From Streptomyces sp. NBC_00459 (lineage in GTDB: Bacteria > Actinomycetota > Actinomycetes > Streptomycetales > Streptomycetaceae): a DNA stretch of 64,000 nt. The DNA is taken from positions 9,176,001-9,240,000 of the forward strand of contig NZ_CP107903.1 of NCBI RefSeq assembly GCF_036013955.1. The letters are read 5' to 3'. How positions within the stretch are numbered: the stretch's first letter is position 1; every line of letters starts with the position of its first letter. A program made the position numbers and the translations under genes. This document shows positions 16,021 to 24,072 of the stretch, one piece after another. The notes below the pieces were generated by a model. The model made no database searches. It was given only the letters and a program-made list of their open reading frames with translations, and had not been told where the DNA came from.

Positions 16021-17828
16021 CAGGACGCTCCCATGCGGTCGAGGGTGGCGGAGAGCACGGCGACGGCGTCGCAGCCGGCGAAGACGTACGCGTCGACGTC
16101 CGTGTACTGCCCGGGACGGCCGGCCAGGAACACCTGCGAGGCGCCGGCGGCCTTCAGCTCCGCGGCGACGGTCGCGGCCTGCTCCTCGTACAGCGTGTCA
16201 CTGGAGCAGAGACAGGCCTCGGTGGCGCCGCTCTCCTCGAAGGTGCCCTCCGTGACGGGCTCGATGCCGCCCGCCTGGAAGAGGTTCGAGACGAAGGTCG
16301 TCCGCGCGGAGTGCGCGGCGGCCGGGCCGATGGTCGCCAGATAGACACGCGGCCGGGATCCGGTGGCGGCGAGGTGGGCGTCGGAGCGGGCGCGCAGTGC
16401 CTCGTACGCCTCGTCGCGCCGCACCCGGGGAAGTCCTCCGGACGGCGGAACGGGCGCGGGCTCGCGCTCCGGGAGGCGTTCGGCGAGGTTCGGGAACTCG
16501 CTGACACCGGTGATGGGCTCGCGTCGATTGGCCAGCTTGGCGGAGCGGGCCGCCCAGGTGGTGGCCAGCGCCTCGCCCAGTCGTCCCGAGCGAAGGGCGG
16601 CGGCGGGACCTCCCAGGCCCTCGATCCACTGGAAGAACTCCCAGCCCGCGTGGGCGAGTTCGTCGGTGAGCCGCTCCACGTACCAGGAGCCGCCCGCCGG
16701 GTCGGTCACCCGCGCCAGATGCGACTCCTCGACCAGGATCGTCGAGGTGTTGCGGGCGATCCGGCGCGCGAACGCGTCCGGCAGGCCCAGCGCGTGGTCG
16801 AAGGGCAGCACGGTGACCGAGTCGGCGCCGCCGACACCGGCGGCCAGTGTGGCGACCGTCGTACGCAGCATGTTCACCCATGGATCGCGGCGCGACATCA
16901 TCACCGGCGAGGTCACGGCGTGCTGCACCTGCGCCCCGGCAGTCGGTGCCCCGGACACCTCGGCGACCCGCGCCCACAGCCGCCGGGCCGCGCGCAGCTT
17001 GGCGATCGTCAGGAACTGGTCGGCGGTGGCCGCGTAACGGAACTCCAGCTGTGCGCAGGCCTGTTCGACGGTCAGCCCGGCCTCGGTCAGCTCCCGCAGG
17101 TAGGCCACCCCGGTCGCCAGGGACGCGCCCAGCTCCTGCGCGGCCGAGCCGCCGGCCTCGTGGTACGGCAGCGCGTCCACGGTCAGCGCGCGCACCCCCG
17201 GGTACTCCTCGGCGCACAGCCGCGCGAGCCCGACGACCGGCGCGAAGGCCAACTCCTCACCCGTGCGGGCCTCGTGGCCCAGCGGGTCGGCGCCGAGGTT
17301 GCCGCGAGCCGCCTCCTTGGCGACGCCCCGCTCCTCGTACAGCCGCAGCAACTCCCGTGCCGCGGGCTCGACTTCCTGTCCGGCGTCGAGGACGACGGGC
17401 GCCAGGTCGAGATAGACGCCGTCGAGGGCCCGGGCGAGCGACGCCACCGGGATCGCGTCCGGGCCGACGGTCAGCCAGAGCGAGGTGACGCCGTTCTCCA
17501 GGTCCGCGAGCACCGAGTCGCCGACGAGGGCCGCGTGCCGCTGCCGTACGTCCCAGCCCCCGACGGTGTTTCCCTCGGGTCGCCCGCCGCGTACGAAGGG
17601 GGCGAAGCCGGGGAAGCCGGGCTCGGGAGCCTCGTCGCGCGCGGTGTAGAGGGGGCGGGTGGTGAGTCCGTCCTCGAGCGCGGTGGACAGTGCCTCCTCG
17701 GCTGTCGCGGCGGAGACCTCCTTGCCCGCTTTGCGCAGGACGCCTTCCACCAGGCGCTGCCACTGTTCATGGGTCGTGGCAGGGAACTCGGCGGCCAGTG
17801 AGAGCCCGTCGTTGGGCAGGACTGTCAT
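16020..17828 (-). CDS. mutA: Methylmalonyl-CoA mutase small subunit
   Basis: A 602-aa paralogue of the large subunit that forms the MutAB heterodimer and keeps the overall fold without an active cobalamin site. The barrel portion shows LWLTVGPDAIPVASLARALDGV, AGGSAAQELGASLATGVAYLRE and ARNTSTILVEESHLARVTDPAGGSWYVE. The C-terminal domain (RPRVYLATIGPAAAHSARTTFVSNLF) lacks the DxHxxG histidine, as expected for the small subunit. It heads the operon with mutB and meaB. The ATG has no Shine-Dalgarno sequence but follows TAGCAT by 6 nt, consistent with a leaderless message. Confidence 0.95.
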   Translation of the reverse strand: MTVLPNDGLSLAAEFPATTHEQWQRLVEGVLRKAGKEVSAATAEEALSTALEDGLTTRPLYTARDEAPEPGFPGFAPFVRGGRPEGNTVGGWDVRQRHAALVGDSVLADLENGVTSLWLTVGPDAIPVASLARALDGVYLDLAPVVLDAGQEVEPAARELLRLYEERGVAKEAARGNLGADPLGHEARTGEELAFAPVVGLARLCAEEYPGVRALTVDALPYHEAGGSAAQELGASLATGVAYLRELTEAGLTVEQACAQLEFRYAATADQFLTIAKLRAARRLWARVAEVSGAPTAGAQVQHAVTSPVMMSRRDPWVNMLRTTVATLAAGVGGADSVTVLPFDHALGLPDAFARRIARNTSTILVEESHLARVTDPAGGSWYVERLTDELAHAGWEFFQWIEGLGGPAAALRSGRLGEALATTWAARSAKLANRREPITGVSEFPNLAERLPEREPAPVPPSGGLPRVRRDEAYEALRARSDAHLAATGSRPRVYLATIGPAAAHSARTTFVSNLFQAGGIEPVTEGTFEESGATEACLCSSDTLYEEQAATVAAELKAAGASQVFLAGRPGQYTDVDAYVFAGCDAVAVLSATLDRMGAS

Positions 17829-17834
17829 GCCCGG

Positions 17835-17840
17835 ATGCTA
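17835..17840 (-). promoter_or_regulatory. Candidate -10 element of a leaderless mutA promoter
   Basis: Minus-strand TAGCAT is followed by 6 nt and the mutA ATG, placing +1 on the start codon. The -35 region is weak, so an activator may be needed. Confidence 0.4.
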
Positions 17841-17883
17841 GGGCAGAGAGGTCCGGCCACAGCAGAGCCGCAGCCTGTGACCT

Positions 17884-17911
17884 TGACCTCGGCCGAACTG
17901 TGACCTCGGCC
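17884..17911. repeat. Direct repeats upstream of mutA
   Basis: TGACCTCGGCC occurs at 17884-17894 and again at 17901-17911, 17 bp start to start, 56 to 83 bp before the mutA start. The one-and-a-half helical turn spacing and location suggest a regulator site, but none is identified. Confidence 0.35.
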
Positions 17912-18084
17912 TCACGGCGATCTGGGAGCCCGGGAGGGCGGTGGGGGGAAGGCCGTCACGACCCCGTCCGGGCGGGATCGTCGCCGATGCCGGCGTGGCG
18001 CGTCAATGAGGCGATGCTCGTCAGGGGCCGGTGTCAGTGGTGCCTCCTAGACTCCTGCCGACCTGATCGAAAGGCGGGGCCACC

Positions 18085-18663
18085 ATGGAAGACCTGACGG
18101 GGATCGACGCGTTGCGGCAGCTGATGCCGCCACCCCCGGGCGCGGGGGAGAAGATCGACTGGCAGGCGGCCGAAGAGCGGTGGGGCACCAGGTTTCCGCA
18201 GGACTACATGGACTTCATGTCCGTGTACGGCATCGGGGGGATCGAGGACTCGGACGAGGAGGCCGGCGAGGTCGCGGTCCTCGGGCCGTTCTCCACCGGG
18301 GCCTACGAGTTCTCCTCCGACGACTTCGAGGACGAGACGGAGAACGCCCGTCTGACCTGGGAGGAGGAAGGCGCGGATCAGGACGACCTGGACCTCGACC
18401 CGGACCACATCCTCGCCTGGGGCGTCACCACCCACGCCGACATCCTGTGCTGGCTGACCAGCGATCCGGACCCCGACAAGTGGCCTGTCCTGCTTTTCGC
18501 CCGTCATGGCTCGGTGACCTGCGAGGTGGTCCCTCTGGGCATGGTCGAGTTCCTGCGTCGGCTCCTCGTCCACGAACGTGCCCCGTACAGCCTGGAGTAC
18601 ACGTCCGCGCCGCGCTTCGTGCACTGGCGCAAGGAGCGGGGGCTTCCTCCACTGGCCCAATAA
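18085..18663 (+). CDS. SMI1/KNR4 (SUKH) family protein
   Basis: A 192-aa SUKH-superfamily protein. The signature is EERWGTRFPQDYMDFMSVYGIGGI near residues 33-56, with the downstream ILAWGVTTHADILCWLTSDPDPDKWPVL block. SUKH domains often act as immunity proteins for contact-dependent or polymorphic toxins, but also occur in stand-alone regulatory roles. No toxin gene adjoins it, so I would not call it an immunity protein. The gene starts with ATG at 18085, 256 bp from the divergent mutA gene. Confidence 0.8.
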   Translation: MEDLTGIDALRQLMPPPPGAGEKIDWQAAEERWGTRFPQDYMDFMSVYGIGGIEDSDEEAGEVAVLGPFSTGAYEFSSDDFEDETENARLTWEEEGADQDDLDLDPDHILAWGVTTHADILCWLTSDPDPDKWPVLLFARHGSVTCEVVPLGMVEFLRRLLVHERAPYSLEYTSAPRFVHWRKERGLPPLAQ

Positions 18664-18702
18664 TCGGTGGCGGAGCGGGTCGACGCGCGCGAGCATGCCC
18701 CC

Positions 18703-19314
18703 ATGGATTCGCGCGCGCACGACAAGGAAGCAACGGCGACTCGCTGGACGGTCGCGACCGTCTACGACGACATGTGGGTCGACCCGGACGACGACCCGCG
18801 CGAGACCGACACCGAGATCGTCGACGAACGCGGCACGCTCCTCGAAGGCCTGCGCCACTACCGCCTCACCGTGGAGATGAAGTGCGCCGGTCTGGACGCC
18901 GAACAGATGGCCCGGCGCTCCGTACCGCCGTCCACGATGTCCCTGCTCGGGCTGGTGCGGCACCTGACCGAGGACGAACGGCACTTCCGCCGGGTGATGG
19001 CCGGTGAGGACGCGCCCAAGCTGTACCGCACCGACGACGACCGTGACGGCGACTGGAACGGCGCGGTCGCCGATCCGGCGGTCGTGGAGGACGCCTGGAA
19101 GCAGTGGCGGGCGGAGACGGAACGCACCGACCGTTTCATCGCGGGCGTCGACGACCTCGGCACCACGAACGCGGGCTTCTCCGACTTCGGCGCCGACCCC
19201 GGCGGGGAGATCCAGCTGCGCGATCTCCTGGCGGCGCACGTCAACGAGTACGCACGGCACTGCGGCCACGCCGACCTCCTGCGCGAGTGCGTCGACGGCC
19301 GAGTGGGCCAGTGA
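18703..19314 (+). CDS. DinB / DUF664 family protein, possible mycothiol-dependent transferase
   Basis: A 203-aa member of the DUF664 branch of the DinB superfamily. The conserved N-terminal segment is VATVYDDMWVDPDDDPRETD, followed by LEGLRHYRLTVEMKCAGLDAEQMARRSVPPSTMSLLGLVRHLTEDERHFRR, where the His of VRHL is the first metal ligand, and the closing EYARHCGHADLLRECVDG, which holds the other two histidines. Superfamily members in actinomycetes use mycothiol or isomerise its conjugates; the substrate here is unknown. An in-frame GTG at 18667 would add 12 residues; the ATG at 18703 better matches the family length. Confidence 0.82.
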   Translation: MDSRAHDKEATATRWTVATVYDDMWVDPDDDPRETDTEIVDERGTLLEGLRHYRLTVEMKCAGLDAEQMARRSVPPSTMSLLGLVRHLTEDERHFRRVMAGEDAPKLYRTDDDRDGDWNGAVADPAVVEDAWKQWRAETERTDRFIAGVDDLGTTNAGFSDFGADPGGEIQLRDLLAAHVNEYARHCGHADLLRECVDGRVGQ

Positions 19315-19383
19315 CCGGCTGACCGACCGGCTGGTCAACGGTAGGGCGAAACGCGCGTCACCTCCGTGACGGACCGGTGGAAC

Positions 19384-19410
19384 AACTCATCGCGCCACCG
19401 ATGAGTTTTC
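19384..19410 (+). terminator. Hairpin with T-run after the DUF664 gene
   Basis: AACTCATCG, 6 nt, CGATGAGTT is a perfect 9-bp inverted repeat followed directly by further T residues (TTTTC). It has the form of an intrinsic terminator for the upstream gene, but lies 54 bp before the next gene's start and could instead be an operator. Confidence 0.45.
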
Positions 19411-19463
19411 GCATCAGGATCGGTCGAAAGAGGTGACAGCGTTCCCGCTCCAGGAGGTACCCG

Positions 19464-19946
19464 ATGACCACCGACGGATTCACCACGTGTCTCTGGTTCG
19501 ACGGACAGGCCGAGGAAGCCGCCCACTACTACGTCTCGATCTTCAAGAACTCGTCCATCGGCAGGGTCGGCTACTACAACGAGGCCGGCCCCGCCCCCGC
19601 CGGCGGCGTGCTGGCCGTCGACTTCGTGGCCAACGGCCAGAAGTTCGTCGCCCTGAACGGCGGCCCGCAGTTCAAGTTCAGCGAGGCAGTCTCCTTCCAG
19701 ATCTTCTGCGCAGACCAGCAGGAGGTCGACCACTACTGGGCGAAGCTCACCGAGGGCGGCGGCGAGGGCGGCCCCTGCGGGTGGCTCAAGGACAAGTACG
19801 GACTGTCCTGGCAGGTCGTCCCGGAGGGCCTGATCGAGATGATCAGCGACCCCGACTCGGAGAAGGCCGTCCGTACCACCAAGGCCATGTACGCGATGGG
19901 CAAGCTGGACATCGCCGCCCTGAAGAAGGCGTACGCGGGGGAGTAG
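19464..19946 (+). CDS. VOC family protein, PhnB-like
   Basis: A 160-aa vicinal-oxygen-chelate protein of the PhnB / 3-demethylubiquinone-methyltransferase-like subgroup. It begins TTCLWFDGQAEEAAHYYVSIF and contains VLAVDFVANGQKFVALNGGPQFKFSEAVSFQIFC, then DKYGLSWQVVPEGLIEMI and a C-terminal AMYAMGKLDIAALKKAYAG helix. No catalytic role is established for this group. AGGAGGTACCCG gives a strong ribosome site. It is followed by a hairpin shared with the convergent APH gene. Confidence 0.88.
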   Translation: MTTDGFTTCLWFDGQAEEAAHYYVSIFKNSSIGRVGYYNEAGPAPAGGVLAVDFVANGQKFVALNGGPQFKFSEAVSFQIFCADQQEVDHYWAKLTEGGGEGGPCGWLKDKYGLSWQVVPEGLIEMISDPDSEKAVRTTKAMYAMGKLDIAALKKAYAGE

Positions 19947-19971
19947 GGGACATCTCCGGGAGCGCGGTGCC

Positions 19972-19995
19972 GAGCCGCCCCCTCCCGGGCGGCTC
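19972..19995. terminator. Hairpin between convergent VOC and APH genes
   Basis: GAGCCGCCC at 19972-19980 and GGGCGGCTC at 19987-19995 form a perfect 9-bp stem with a 6-nt loop, overlapping the stop codon of the minus-strand gene. Confidence 0.5.
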
Positions 19996-20881
19996 AGGCC
20001 CGCCGGCCGCTGTGCTCGGCAAGGATCTCCCTGATCACATGCCGGGAGTTCGCAGCGAGCACCGGATTCGTCTCCCGGTAGTACGGCAGCTGGATCAGCG
20101 AGATCGACAGCGCCCAGCCACGTCCGCGCGCCCACTCTGCGTCGTCGGCGCCGACGGCCTCCCGGAAGGTGTCGCGGACGTGGGCGGGCAGGAGGTTCCA
20201 GGCCACGATCAGATCGACGGCCGGATCGCCGACCCCGGTACAGCCGAAGTCGATCACGGCACTCAGCCGCCCCTCGGTGACCAGCACATTGCCCGGGGAG
20301 AGGTCCGCGTGCGCCCAGACCGGCGGTCCCGCGTGCTCAGGAACTCGCATGGCCTTCTCCCACAGGGTGGTCACCGCTTCCGTGTCCACCTCCTGCGTCA
20401 GCCGGGCGAGGGCCGCGCGTGTGTCCGTGTCCCGCGCCGCCAGCGGAACGGCCCGATAGTGGGACGGGCCGTTCGCGGCGTCGACACCGCGCAGGGCGCG
20501 GATGAAACCGGCCAGTTCCTTGGCCAGCGTCTCGGGAGCTTCGAGGGCGTCGACCGCCGGATTCCGGCCGTCCAGCCAGCCGTACACGGACCAGGGCCAT
20601 GGGAACCCCTCGTCGGCGCCGCCCCGGCCGAGCGGCTCGGGTACGGCGACCGGCAGCCGCGGGCCCAGCAGGGACAGCCAGCGCTGTTCGTGCTCGATGC
20701 TGTCCACCGCGCCGGGATGCCTCGGCAGCCGGACCACCAGATCACAGCCGAGCCGGAACATGGCGTTCTCGGTGCCGGCCGACTCCAGCCGCTCCACGGG
20801 CAGACCCGCCCAGTCGGGAAACTGCCGGGCGATCAGGTGCTGGACGAGCGGGGCATCGATCTCCACCTCGTCCGCATGCAT
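19994..20881 (-). CDS. Aminoglycoside phosphotransferase (APH) family protein
   Basis: A 295-aa APH/choline-kinase-like phosphotransferase. The catalytic loop is VWAHADLSPGNVLVTEGRLSAVIDFGCTGVGDPAVDLIVAWNL near residues 195-235, with the catalytic Asp in HADLSPGN and the Mg-binding Asp in IDFG. The N-lobe block ESAGTENAMFRLGCDLVVRLPR follows the family pattern. This widespread Streptomyces family is rarely linked to real antibiotic resistance, and no self-resistance context is present. I chose the ATG at 20881 (MHADEVEIDAPLV); an in-frame ATG at 20908 would add nine residues. Confidence 0.88.
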   Translation of the reverse strand: MHADEVEIDAPLVQHLIARQFPDWAGLPVERLESAGTENAMFRLGCDLVVRLPRHPGAVDSIEHEQRWLSLLGPRLPVAVPEPLGRGGADEGFPWPWSVYGWLDGRNPAVDALEAPETLAKELAGFIRALRGVDAANGPSHYRAVPLAARDTDTRAALARLTQEVDTEAVTTLWEKAMRVPEHAGPPVWAHADLSPGNVLVTEGRLSAVIDFGCTGVGDPAVDLIVAWNLLPAHVRDTFREAVGADDAEWARGRGWALSISLIQLPYYRETNPVLAANSRHVIREILAEHSGRRA

Positions 20882-21017
20882 CTTCAGGGCACACATGTCG
20901 ACCATCACAGCCGCCGCCGGGTCCGGAGTCCAACGAATTTCGGCTTTCGACGGTATGGCGGCACGGGCGCCGACGCGGGGTCGTCCGGTGGCGAACGCCC
21001 CGCGCCCGACGCTCAGT

Positions 21018-21653
21018 TCACGGCGTCATCCCGTTGGTGCACGCGGCACCGGGCTCGGGCGTCTGAGCGCCCTGGACGTACTTGTCGAGGAACTTGGCGA
21101 CCCGTGGGTCCGACGCCTTGTCCACCTTGAGCTGGTGCTCCCAGGCGCTCAGCACGATCGGCGACGACTGGTCCTCGTACGGACTCATGAAGGTGTACGA
21201 CGTGTTGGTCACCTTCTCGGAGAGCGTCTCGACGTCCGCCTTGGCCGCCTTGTCGTTGTAGGTGATCCAGACGGCACCGTGTTCGAGGGCGTGCACCGCG
21301 TTCTCGTTGGGGACCACCTTGGTGTAGACCTGCCGGTCGCAGTTCACCCACACCTGGTTGTGGTCACCGCCGACGGGCGGGCTCATCTTGTAGGTGACGG
21401 CCTTGGCGACGTGGTTCTGGGTGAGCTTGGACCAGCTCTTCACGCCCGAGATCGGCGCCGCCTTCGCCTCTTCCTTGTCCTGGGCCGAGTCGACTAGGAG
21501 CCAGCCGCCCCCGGCCAGAGCGACGAGTATGACGGCGGTCGCGCCGAGCGTGAGCAGACGCATACGGCGCTCACGGGCCTGCTCGGCCTTGCGCAGCTCT
21601 TCCATGTGGGCGCGGCGGGCCGCGGTCTTCGCCTTGGCGTTGGATGTACCCAT
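21018..21653 (-). CDS. DUF3105 domain membrane-anchored protein
   Basis: A 211-aa protein with a charged cytoplasmic N-terminus (AKTAARRAHMEELRKAEQARERRMR), one transmembrane helix (LLTLGATAVILVALAGGGWLLV) and an extracytoplasmic DUF3105 domain containing PPVGGDHNQVWVNCDRQVY, NAVHALEHGAVWITY and LSAWEHQLKVDKASDPRVAKFLDKY. The conserved His pair (GGDH and EHGAV) and Cys suggest metal binding. It is parallel to the DUF6153 gene 101 bp upstream, a pairing typical of Streptomyces. Start at 21653, with GAGAAGGACAT before it. Confidence 0.88.
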   Translation of the reverse strand: MGTSNAKAKTAARRAHMEELRKAEQARERRMRLLTLGATAVILVALAGGGWLLVDSAQDKEEAKAAPISGVKSWSKLTQNHVAKAVTYKMSPPVGGDHNQVWVNCDRQVYTKVVPNENAVHALEHGAVWITYNDKAAKADVETLSEKVTNTSYTFMSPYEDQSSPIVLSAWEHQLKVDKASDPRVAKFLDKYVQGAQTPEPGAACTNGMTP

Positions 21654-21754
21654 GGGATGTCCTTCTCCGTGCCGTGCCTGTCTCCGGGCATGGCGCTGCA
21701 AGCTGGGGTGATGGTCGTGGCTGAGCGGATCGGCCCGAGGGGCCCGGCCACGGC

Positions 21755-22144
21755 CTAGACCCGGAGCAGTTGCAGCTCGTGGAGATCGGGAGGGCGGGCG
21801 GCCCCCGGGGTCCGCGACGGGCCGAGCGGCAGCCGGGTGGGGGCGGTGTTCGACTGGTGCAGCGCGGCTGCCCGGTCCGCGCCGGTGAACGGCGCGTGGT
21901 TGAGGACGCCGTGGTGCCCGGGGGTGTGACAGCCGTGGGGCGGGCCCTCCTGGCAGGGGTCCCGGTCGGTGATGTGCACGGAGTGCGCCGACACCGGCTG
22001 AGCGGGCCCGATGTCCGGCGAGGGCAGGGCACCGGCACAGGAGAACGCGAACGTGGCGAGGACGAGGACCAGCACACCCAGCAGGTGCGGAACGCTGCCG
22101 CGGGCGTGCCGCGTCGCTGGGCGACGCACCCGTGCAGCGGACAT
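21755..22144 (-). CDS. DUF6153 family small secreted protein
   Basis: A 129-aa protein with a basic N-terminus (RVRRPATRHARG), a hydrophobic segment (LLGVLVLVLATFAFSCAGAL) acting as signal or anchor, and a mature part rich in His and Pro (PPHGCHTPGHHGVLNHAP). Function is unknown; the His content and Cys pair would suit metal binding. It lies upstream of the DUF3105 gene in the same direction and probably shares its transcript. The start at 22144 is supported by AGGTG upstream and by family length; the frame extends further upstream without coding character. Confidence 0.75.
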   Translation of the reverse strand: MSAARVRRPATRHARGSVPHLLGVLVLVLATFAFSCAGALPSPDIGPAQPVSAHSVHITDRDPCQEGPPHGCHTPGHHGVLNHAPFTGADRAAALHQSNTAPTRLPLGPSRTPGAARPPDLHELQLLRV

Positions 22145-22204
22145 CTGGACACCTGGAGGTAGGGGAGGGGCCGAGGAGAGACGAGCGCCGATGAAATTAT
22201 CAGA

Positions 22205-22300
22205 CCGCAGGGGTGTGTTTTTGCCGCGCCCTGGGGGTTGTTTGTCGGCCGCGGGCCGGTGGGTACCTGTCGCGCAGTCCCTCGCGCCCCTTGAGGGATG
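22205..22300. repeat. Streptomyces-type intergenic repeat (GGGGCGCG-AACTGCGCGAC family)
   Basis: Minus-strand reading of 22300-22265 gives CAAGGGGCGCGAGGGACTGC followed by GCGACAGG, close to the repeated intergenic motif AGGGGCGCGGGGAACTGCGCGAC that I recall from many Streptomyces chromosomes. The flanking GGGGTTGTTTG and GTTTTTGCCGCGCCC pieces usually accompany it. Role unknown. Confidence 0.4.
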
Positions 22301-22406
22301 CGTCTCCTCCCGTCTGTAACAGGGTGGGCCGCTCGGCGCGCGTCCTGGACGAAGCCTGGCTAGCGTGAGAATCCGGACACCCGACGAGACCGGAGAGGCC
22401 GGAGCC

Positions 22407-23207
22407 ATGGCCGTGCAACGTGAGGGAACCCCCTGTTGGGCCGACGCGATGTTCAGTGACGTCGAGGGAGCCAAGAGCTTCTACGGGGAGGTGCTGGGCT
22501 GGACCTTCGGTGAGTCGTCGTCGGAGTACGGCAACTACACACAGGCGTACGCCGACGGCAAGGCGGTCGCCGCCGTCGTCCCGCCGATGCCCGGGCAGGA
22601 GGGACAGTCGGCATGGTGTCTGTACCTCGCCTCGCCGGACGCCGCCGCGACCGCCACGAAGATCCGTGACAACGGCGGCGAACTGCTGATGGAGCCGATG
22701 CAGGTGGGCGAGTTCGGCACCATGTGTCTGGCCCGCGACCCCAGCGGCGTCGCCTTCGGCGTCTGGCAGGGCGGCACCCACGAAGGCTTCGAAGCGGGAC
22801 CGGACAAGCCCGGCGCCTACTGCTGGGCCGAGGTCTTCACGCGCGAGACCGAGAAGTCGGACACCTTCTTCCAGACCGTCTTCGGCTACTCGGCCAAGCA
22901 GATGCAGGACGACGCCATGGACTTCCGGATGTACAACCTGGGCGACGACACCGTCCTCGGCCGGATGCGGATGACGGACGACTTCCCGCCCGAGATGCCG
23001 CCGTACATCAACGTGTACTTCACCGTCGGCAACTGCGACGACGCCGTCGCCACGGCCACCAAGCTCGGCGCGGTGCTGCGCTTCGGGCCGATGGACAGCC
23101 CGTTCGGCCGGTTCGCCGCGATGAGCGATCCGCAGGGCGCCAACTTCTCCGTCATCGACGTCACGACGACGGCGGGCGAGATGCCCAAGTCGGTGGACGT
23201 GGGCTGA
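22407..23207 (+). CDS. Two-domain VOC (glyoxalase-like) protein
   Basis: A 266-aa protein made of two tandem betaalphabetabetabeta VOC units: residues about 8-120 (PCWADAMFSDVEGAKSFYGEVLGWTFGE ... DPSGVAFGVWQGGTHEGF) and about 130-255 (GAYCWAEVFTRETEKSDTFFQTVFGY ... DPQGANFSVIDV). This matches the actinobacterial family to which the mycobacterial 27-30 kDa antigen Cfp30B belongs. Enzymatic activity is not established. The ATG at 22407 follows GGAGCC; upstream in-frame codons are noncoding. A -10-like TAGCGT lies at 22359-22364. Confidence 0.88.
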   Translation: MAVQREGTPCWADAMFSDVEGAKSFYGEVLGWTFGESSSEYGNYTQAYADGKAVAAVVPPMPGQEGQSAWCLYLASPDAAATATKIRDNGGELLMEPMQVGEFGTMCLARDPSGVAFGVWQGGTHEGFEAGPDKPGAYCWAEVFTRETEKSDTFFQTVFGYSAKQMQDDAMDFRMYNLGDDTVLGRMRMTDDFPPEMPPYINVYFTVGNCDDAVATATKLGAVLRFGPMDSPFGRFAAMSDPQGANFSVIDVTTTAGEMPKSVDVG

Positions 23208-23261
23208 GGGGACCCCCGACGGGGGCCGGGAGCCCGTCGCACGCATGGCATGATCGAGCGC

Positions 23262-23963
23262 ATGCGTGAACGTGTGGTGGCCGCGTGCGACGGGGCTTCG
23301 AAGGGAAATCCGGGACCTGCGGGCTGGGCCTGGGTGGTGGCCGACGGCTCGGAGAGCCCCACTCGCTGGGAGGCCGGGCCGCTCGGCCGGGCCACCAACA
23401 ACGTAGCCGAACTCACCGCACTGGAACGGCTGTTGACGGCCGTGGCGTCGGACGTACCGCTGGAGATCCGGATGGACTCCCAGTACGCGATGAAGGCCGT
23501 CACGACCTGGCTGCCCGGCTGGAAGCGCAAGGGCTGGAAGACCGCCGCCGGCAAGCCGGTCGCCAACCAGGAACTCGTCGTCCGTATCGACGAACTGCTC
23601 GACGGCCGCTCGGTCGAGTTCCGCTATGTGCCCGCCCACCAGGTGGACGGCGACAAACTCAACGACTTCGCCGACCGCGCCGCCAGCCAGGCCGCGATCG
23701 TGCAGGAGCCGGCCGGCAGCGACCTCGGCTCCCCGGAACCCCCGGCCTCACCCGACACCCCTCGCTCCTCGGGCCCGAAGGCGGCCGGCACGAAGACGTC
23801 CGGCACGAAGACGTCCCGGCCGCGCAGTGGCAACTCCAACCGCACCCTCAAGGCGAAGTTCCCCGGCCGCTGCCTCTGCGGACGGGCCTACGCGGCCGGC
23901 GAGACCATCGCCAAGAACGCGCAGGGCTGGGGTCACCCGGAGTGCCGTACAGCCGACGCCTGA
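23262..23963 (+). CDS. rnhA: RNase HI family protein with C-terminal Cys motif
   Basis: A 233-aa protein. The RNase HI domain (residues 1-145) contains the four acidic catalytic residues in DGASKGNPG, NNVAELTALERLL, RMDSQYAMKAVTTW and KLNDFADRAAS, so it should cleave RNA in RNA-DNA hybrids. A disordered Pro/Ser/Thr linker with a repeated GTKTSGTKTS unit follows. The C-terminal 35 residues (FPGRCLCGRAYAAGETIAKNAQGWGHPEC) form a CxC...C zinc-ribbon-like tail also seen in other Streptomyces proteins. The start at 23262 (MRERVVAACDG) is preferred over the ATG at 23250. Confidence 0.88.
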   Translation: MRERVVAACDGASKGNPGPAGWAWVVADGSESPTRWEAGPLGRATNNVAELTALERLLTAVASDVPLEIRMDSQYAMKAVTTWLPGWKRKGWKTAAGKPVANQELVVRIDELLDGRSVEFRYVPAHQVDGDKLNDFADRAASQAAIVQEPAGSDLGSPEPPASPDTPRSSGPKAAGTKTSGTKTSRPRSGNSNRTLKAKFPGRCLCGRAYAAGETIAKNAQGWGHPECRTADA

Positions 23964-24072
23964 GCGCACCCGGCCGCACCGGCCGTCCTGTGGTGGACGG
24001 CATTTCGGTGTGCCCACATCCTGCTACTCTCCGACGCGAACTGACCACCTTCCGTAATCGCTAGGGGTGTGT

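Noticed and set aside
13241..16344. Long plus-strand frames opposite meaB and mutB
   Set aside because: The mutase and GTPase motifs on the minus strand are complete; these are antisense shadows.
18085..18663. Toxin-immunity pair around the SUKH gene
   Set aside because: No neighbouring toxin, signal or polymorphic C-terminal domain is present.
19994..20881. Antibiotic resistance gene
   Set aside because: APH fold is clear, but this family is common in Streptomyces and there is no biosynthetic or resistance context.
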